Of a stretch of DNA of 64,000 nucleotides, positions 61,798-64,000 are shown one piece after another. The notes beneath the pieces were generated by a model, which did no database searches, was not told the DNA's origin, and saw only the letters and a program-made list of their open reading frames with translations. The number at the start of each line of letters is the position of its first letter. The stretch's first letter is position 1. Source of the stretch: Arenibacter echinorum (lineage in GTDB: Bacteria > Bacteroidota > Bacteroidia > Flavobacteriales > Flavobacteriaceae); the NCBI RefSeq assembly GCF_003259375.1, contig NZ_QLLN01000008.1:124001-188000 (forward strand). Direction: 5' to 3'. A program made the position numbers and the translations under genes.

Positions 61798-62469
61798 ATG
61801 AAATATTTATTACCCATTCTTGGTGTATTACTGAGTTTTATATTTGTATACTTCACAAAACCAAAAAACAAGGAAGTCTTTAAACTTCTTTTAGCTTTCA
61901 GCGGCGCTTTTTTGCTGGCACTTACTGTATTTGAATTGTTCCCCGAAGTTTATGGCAGTGCAGAACCAAAAACGGTAGGGGTATTTATTATGTTGGGGAT
62001 ACTGCTCCAGATTTTTCTTGAATTTTTTTCCAAGGGGGCCGAACACGGGCATGTTCATTTAGATCCTGAAAAATCGGATTTTCCTTGGATGCTTTTCATA
62101 AGCCTTTGTATCCATTCCCTGCTTGAAGGATTGCCCATAGAAAATCACGGTACAATTCTATACGGAATTCTGATCCATAAAATCCCCATTGCCATTATCC
62201 TCAGCATATTCTTATTAAGCTCTAAGATAAAATTGCAATCCGCAATATTTTTTATCGTTCTTTTCTCTGTGATGACCCCCATAGGTACCTACATTGCAGC
62301 CAATTATGAGTTTGTCCATAGGTATGCCGTCTTGCTGAACGCTTTGGTAATTGGTGTTTTCCTCCATATCTCAACGGTTATTTTGTTTGAAAGTTCGGAA
62401 GCGCACAAATTCAACCTGCGTAAATTGGTGGTCATTATACTAGGTATCGTAATTGCTTATTCCCTGTAA
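61798..62469 (+). CDS. ZIP family metal transporter
   Basis: A 223-residue inner-membrane transporter of the ZIP family (zinc, iron or manganese uptake) with eight predicted helices. The metal-binding residues of helices 4 and 5 appear as SLCIHSLLEGLPIE and GILIHKIPIAI. A His-containing loop between helices 3 and 4 (EHGHVHLDPEKSD) is typical. Metal specificity is not decidable. Its TAA stop is followed at once by the next gene's ATG. Confidence 0.9.
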   Translation: MKYLLPILGVLLSFIFVYFTKPKNKEVFKLLLAFSGAFLLALTVFELFPEVYGSAEPKTVGVFIMLGILLQIFLEFFSKGAEHGHVHLDPEKSDFPWMLFISLCIHSLLEGLPIENHGTILYGILIHKIPIAIILSIFLLSSKIKLQSAIFFIVLFSVMTPIGTYIAANYEFVHRYAVLLNALVIGVFLHISTVILFESSEAHKFNLRKLVVIILGIVIAYSL

Positions 62470-62898
62470 ATGTTTAGTAAGGAAGAAGCAAAAAAGTTAA
62501 GGCAGGATTTCTGGATTTCTTTTGGAAAATCATTTCCAAGAAAATGGATTCTTTACAACACCGGAATAAAGGATTTCTCATTTAAGTTCCACTTTGATTT
62601 GTCCACTGCCATGGTTTCAATGGATATTGAAAATCAAAATCTGGAGAAACGTATGGAATTATGGGAAAAATTAATTTCACTTCAGTCGCTTTTCAAAGAG
62701 GAATATCTACCAAATGCCCTGTTCCAGGATACGGTTTTCCTAGACAACGGTAAGGAAATATCGAGGGTCTCCGTTAGTTTGAACAATGTTTCCATACATA
62801 ACAAAAACACCTGGCAAGAGACCATGGTATTTTTGAAGGAAAACATGACCAAATTTGAAGATTTCTTCAACGAATATGAAGATATTATTCGTCCCTAA
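62470..62898 (+). CDS. DUF4268 domain-containing protein
   Basis: A 142-residue soluble protein matching DUF4268 throughout: FWISFGKSFPRKWILYNTG at the start and WQETMVFLKENMTKFEDFF at the end. The family appears stand-alone or as a tail on nuclease-like proteins; here it is alone and no catalytic motif is evident. It abuts the ZIP gene (TAAATG) and its stop overlaps the haemolysin III stop. Confidence 0.82.
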   Translation: MFSKEEAKKLRQDFWISFGKSFPRKWILYNTGIKDFSFKFHFDLSTAMVSMDIENQNLEKRMELWEKLISLQSLFKEEYLPNALFQDTVFLDNGKEISRVSVSLNNVSIHNKNTWQETMVFLKENMTKFEDFFNEYEDIIRP

Positions 62899-63512
62899 AC
62901 CACATCGATCATAATAAAAAACCAATGACTTATGGCACCTCCCAGCACGAACAAATGCCAGATAAAGTGATTATAAGGGATCCTTTCCATAGCGTAAAAC
63001 AGTATCCCTAAAGTATAAAATGCACCCCCTAAAAAAAGGGTTCCCATTCCAATGGTCGTGGTATTGCTTAGTAAATTATCCAAATCCAATACGATCAACC
63101 AACCCATTACCAAATAAAGTAAAAGCGATATAAATTCGTATTTGCCAGTGTAAAATAACTTCATTAGCGTACCAACAGCAGCTATACCCCAGACAATATA
63201 AAATAGTAGCCACCCATTACCTTTTTCCAACAATATCAAGGCCACTGGTGTATAGGTCCCCGCAATTAAAAAATAAATACTGATGTGATCCAATATTCGT
63301 AATCTATTTTTCAAATTTGGATCCTTTACAAGATGGTATAAGGTTGATGCCGTAAATAAAAGCACAAAGGTAAAGCTGTAAACAACAATGGAAAAAATTC
63401 CATAGGCATTGTGCCGATCGTTTATCTGATAAAGCACAATAAAGCCTATTAGCCCAAGAAGGATGCCAAGGGCATGTGAAAGGGTGTTCAATTTTTCCTC
63501 TTTTTCCAGCAT
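62895..63512 (-). CDS. Haemolysin III family protein (PAQR, YqfA-like)
   Basis: A 205-residue membrane protein with seven helices, the HlyIII/PAQR fold. The conserved polar motifs are LNTLSHALG (helix 1), ASTLYHLVKD (with the conserved Ser and His), DHISIYFLIAGTYTP and FIWHLFVLGGAISHW (C-terminal His pair), the likely zinc ligands of PAQR hydrolases. The name haemolysin is historical; ceramidase-like activity is known only for eukaryotic members. Stop overlaps DUF4268 by four bases. Confidence 0.88.
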   Translation of the reverse strand: MLEKEEKLNTLSHALGILLGLIGFIVLYQINDRHNAYGIFSIVVYSFTFVLLFTASTLYHLVKDPNLKNRLRILDHISIYFLIAGTYTPVALILLEKGNGWLLFYIVWGIAAVGTLMKLFYTGKYEFISLLLYLVMGWLIVLDLDNLLSNTTTIGMGTLFLGGAFYTLGILFYAMERIPYNHFIWHLFVLGGAISHWFFIMIDVV

Positions 63513-63682
63513 TTGTTGGTTGTTGATAATGTAAAATTAACCAAAGTAAATTTTACATGAATGCCATATCTTAGGAAATAAATAATATTGCCCCGTCTGC
63601 ACAAATAACACTTATAACCAGGCAAATAGCTCCATTACGCCATTAAATCTACGTATTACACCAAAAGCTTATTGGGCAACGA

Positions 63683-64000
63683 TCAATCTACTTCAAAAAC
63701 AGCTTCGGAAGCCAGTGGTAAACCATCGTTGGTAATTCCTTGTAAAACAACTCTATAGATGGAAGATTTCGTTCCTGCTGGAAAAATCACTTTGCTCTTT
63801 CCATTATTATCCATTTTCACTGTGGGCTCCCAATGGAGGGTGGAACTGAATTTTTTCCTATTCGCTCCCAGATCGTCATTTCCATACGCCGGTTCGTAAA
63901 ACTTTCTGGGCTTATAAAATCCCTGGTAGTTAAACACATTGCCAGCAACTTTATTTTTCTGATCCTTAAGCTCCTTACCTGTTAGGGTGTACACTGCAAT
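63683..64000 (-). CDS. C-terminal end of a large macroglobulin-like exported protein (truncated by the window)
   Basis: The frame is open at the right edge (Ile-Ala before the first GTG), so only the last 106 codons or so are seen. The segment GFYKPRKFYEPAYG, then STLHWEPTVKMDNNGKSKVIFPAG, then YRVVLQGITNDGLPLA resembles the end of the large Bacteroidota proteins with MG2 and TonB-plug domains. In these a C-terminal domain of this type follows the macroglobulin modules. Name is tentative. Confidence 0.5.
   Translation of the reverse strand: MAVYTLTGKELKDQKNKVAGNVFNYQGFYKPRKFYEPAYGNDDLGANRKKFSSTLHWEPTVKMDNNGKSKVIFPAGTKSSIYRVVLQGITNDGLPLASEAVFEVD

Noticed and set aside
1-64000. CRISPR arrays, insertion sequences, prophage, rRNA and tRNA genes
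   Set aside because: No regularly spaced repeats, transposase or integrase motifs, or cloverleaf/T-loop sequences were found by reading the intergenic regions; a tRNAscan/Infernal run would confirm.

Overview
The window looks like a chromosomal segment of a marine member of the Flavobacteriaceae (Bacteroidota). The basis is low G+C with no Shine-Dalgarno leaders, many -7 boxes of the Bacteroidota type TAnnTTTG placed just before start codons, the gliding lipoprotein GldI, type III and type II glutamine synthetases side by side, a TonB receptor with a carboxypeptidase-type N-terminal domain, DUF349/DUF368/DUF6452/DUF6048-type genes, and a sulfatase next to beta-propeller glycosidases. I see no phage, transposase, CRISPR array, rRNA or tRNA. 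Almost everything is housekeeping core genome with a few accessory patches.

Layout. 1-5950: the end of a DUF4197 gene, an alpha/beta hydrolase, the prfA-pyrF operon, and a divergent two-gene ABC system of unknown role. 4964-7873: ApbE flavinyltransferase, a decayed reading frame, a Rieske lipoprotein and PurM. 7964-11361: divergent GSIII and GSII glutamine synthetases sharing one 197-bp control region. 11437-14011: a CarboxypepD_reg protein and a Na+/Ca2+ antiporter. 14433-17109: the operon nrnA-gldI-cyclophilin/FKBP fusion. 17263-25916: CBS protein, PepD, DUF3810 putative metalloprotein, lipoprotein, TrmH, CAAX-type M48 protease and RelA/SpoT. 25958-31018: Fur-family regulator, PurA, OstA-like protein with a SPOR-like tail, and a class III aminotransferase. 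31114-38469: TPR protein, two DUF368 (PopT-like) proteins, AroE, DUF349 protein and a HExxH lipoprotein.

38485-39282 is a transglutaminase gene whose base composition (about 52-55% G+C by hand count) stands out from its surroundings (about 33%), which suggests recent acquisition. 39520-41905 holds rny, a candidate 6S RNA, zapA and a small coiled-coil gene on one strand. 42101-47035 holds an M23 peptidase coupled to a TonB receptor, then a secreted protein. Cysteine desulfurase, a lipoprotein and an Smr protein follow. 49630-51004 is a tight cluster of four small membrane proteins (DUF2752, CCC-motif, CD225/dispanin, DUF2752). 51058-57317 is a minus-strand block: sulfatase, two related glycosidase-like proteins, a secreted endonuclease/exonuclease/phosphatase, and ornithine aminotransferase with a four-cysteine insert. 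57544-63512 holds RlmD with its DUF6452/DUF6048 partners, an RlmL-type methyltransferase, a ZIP transporter, DUF4268 and a haemolysin III protein. The window ends inside a macroglobulin-like gene.

The most promising undescribed items are the small-membrane-protein cluster at 49630-51004, the two-gene ABC system at 3993-4960, the structured RNA between zapA and rny, and the cysteine cluster inside ornithine aminotransferase. All family names are from recognition by eye; no database search was run.
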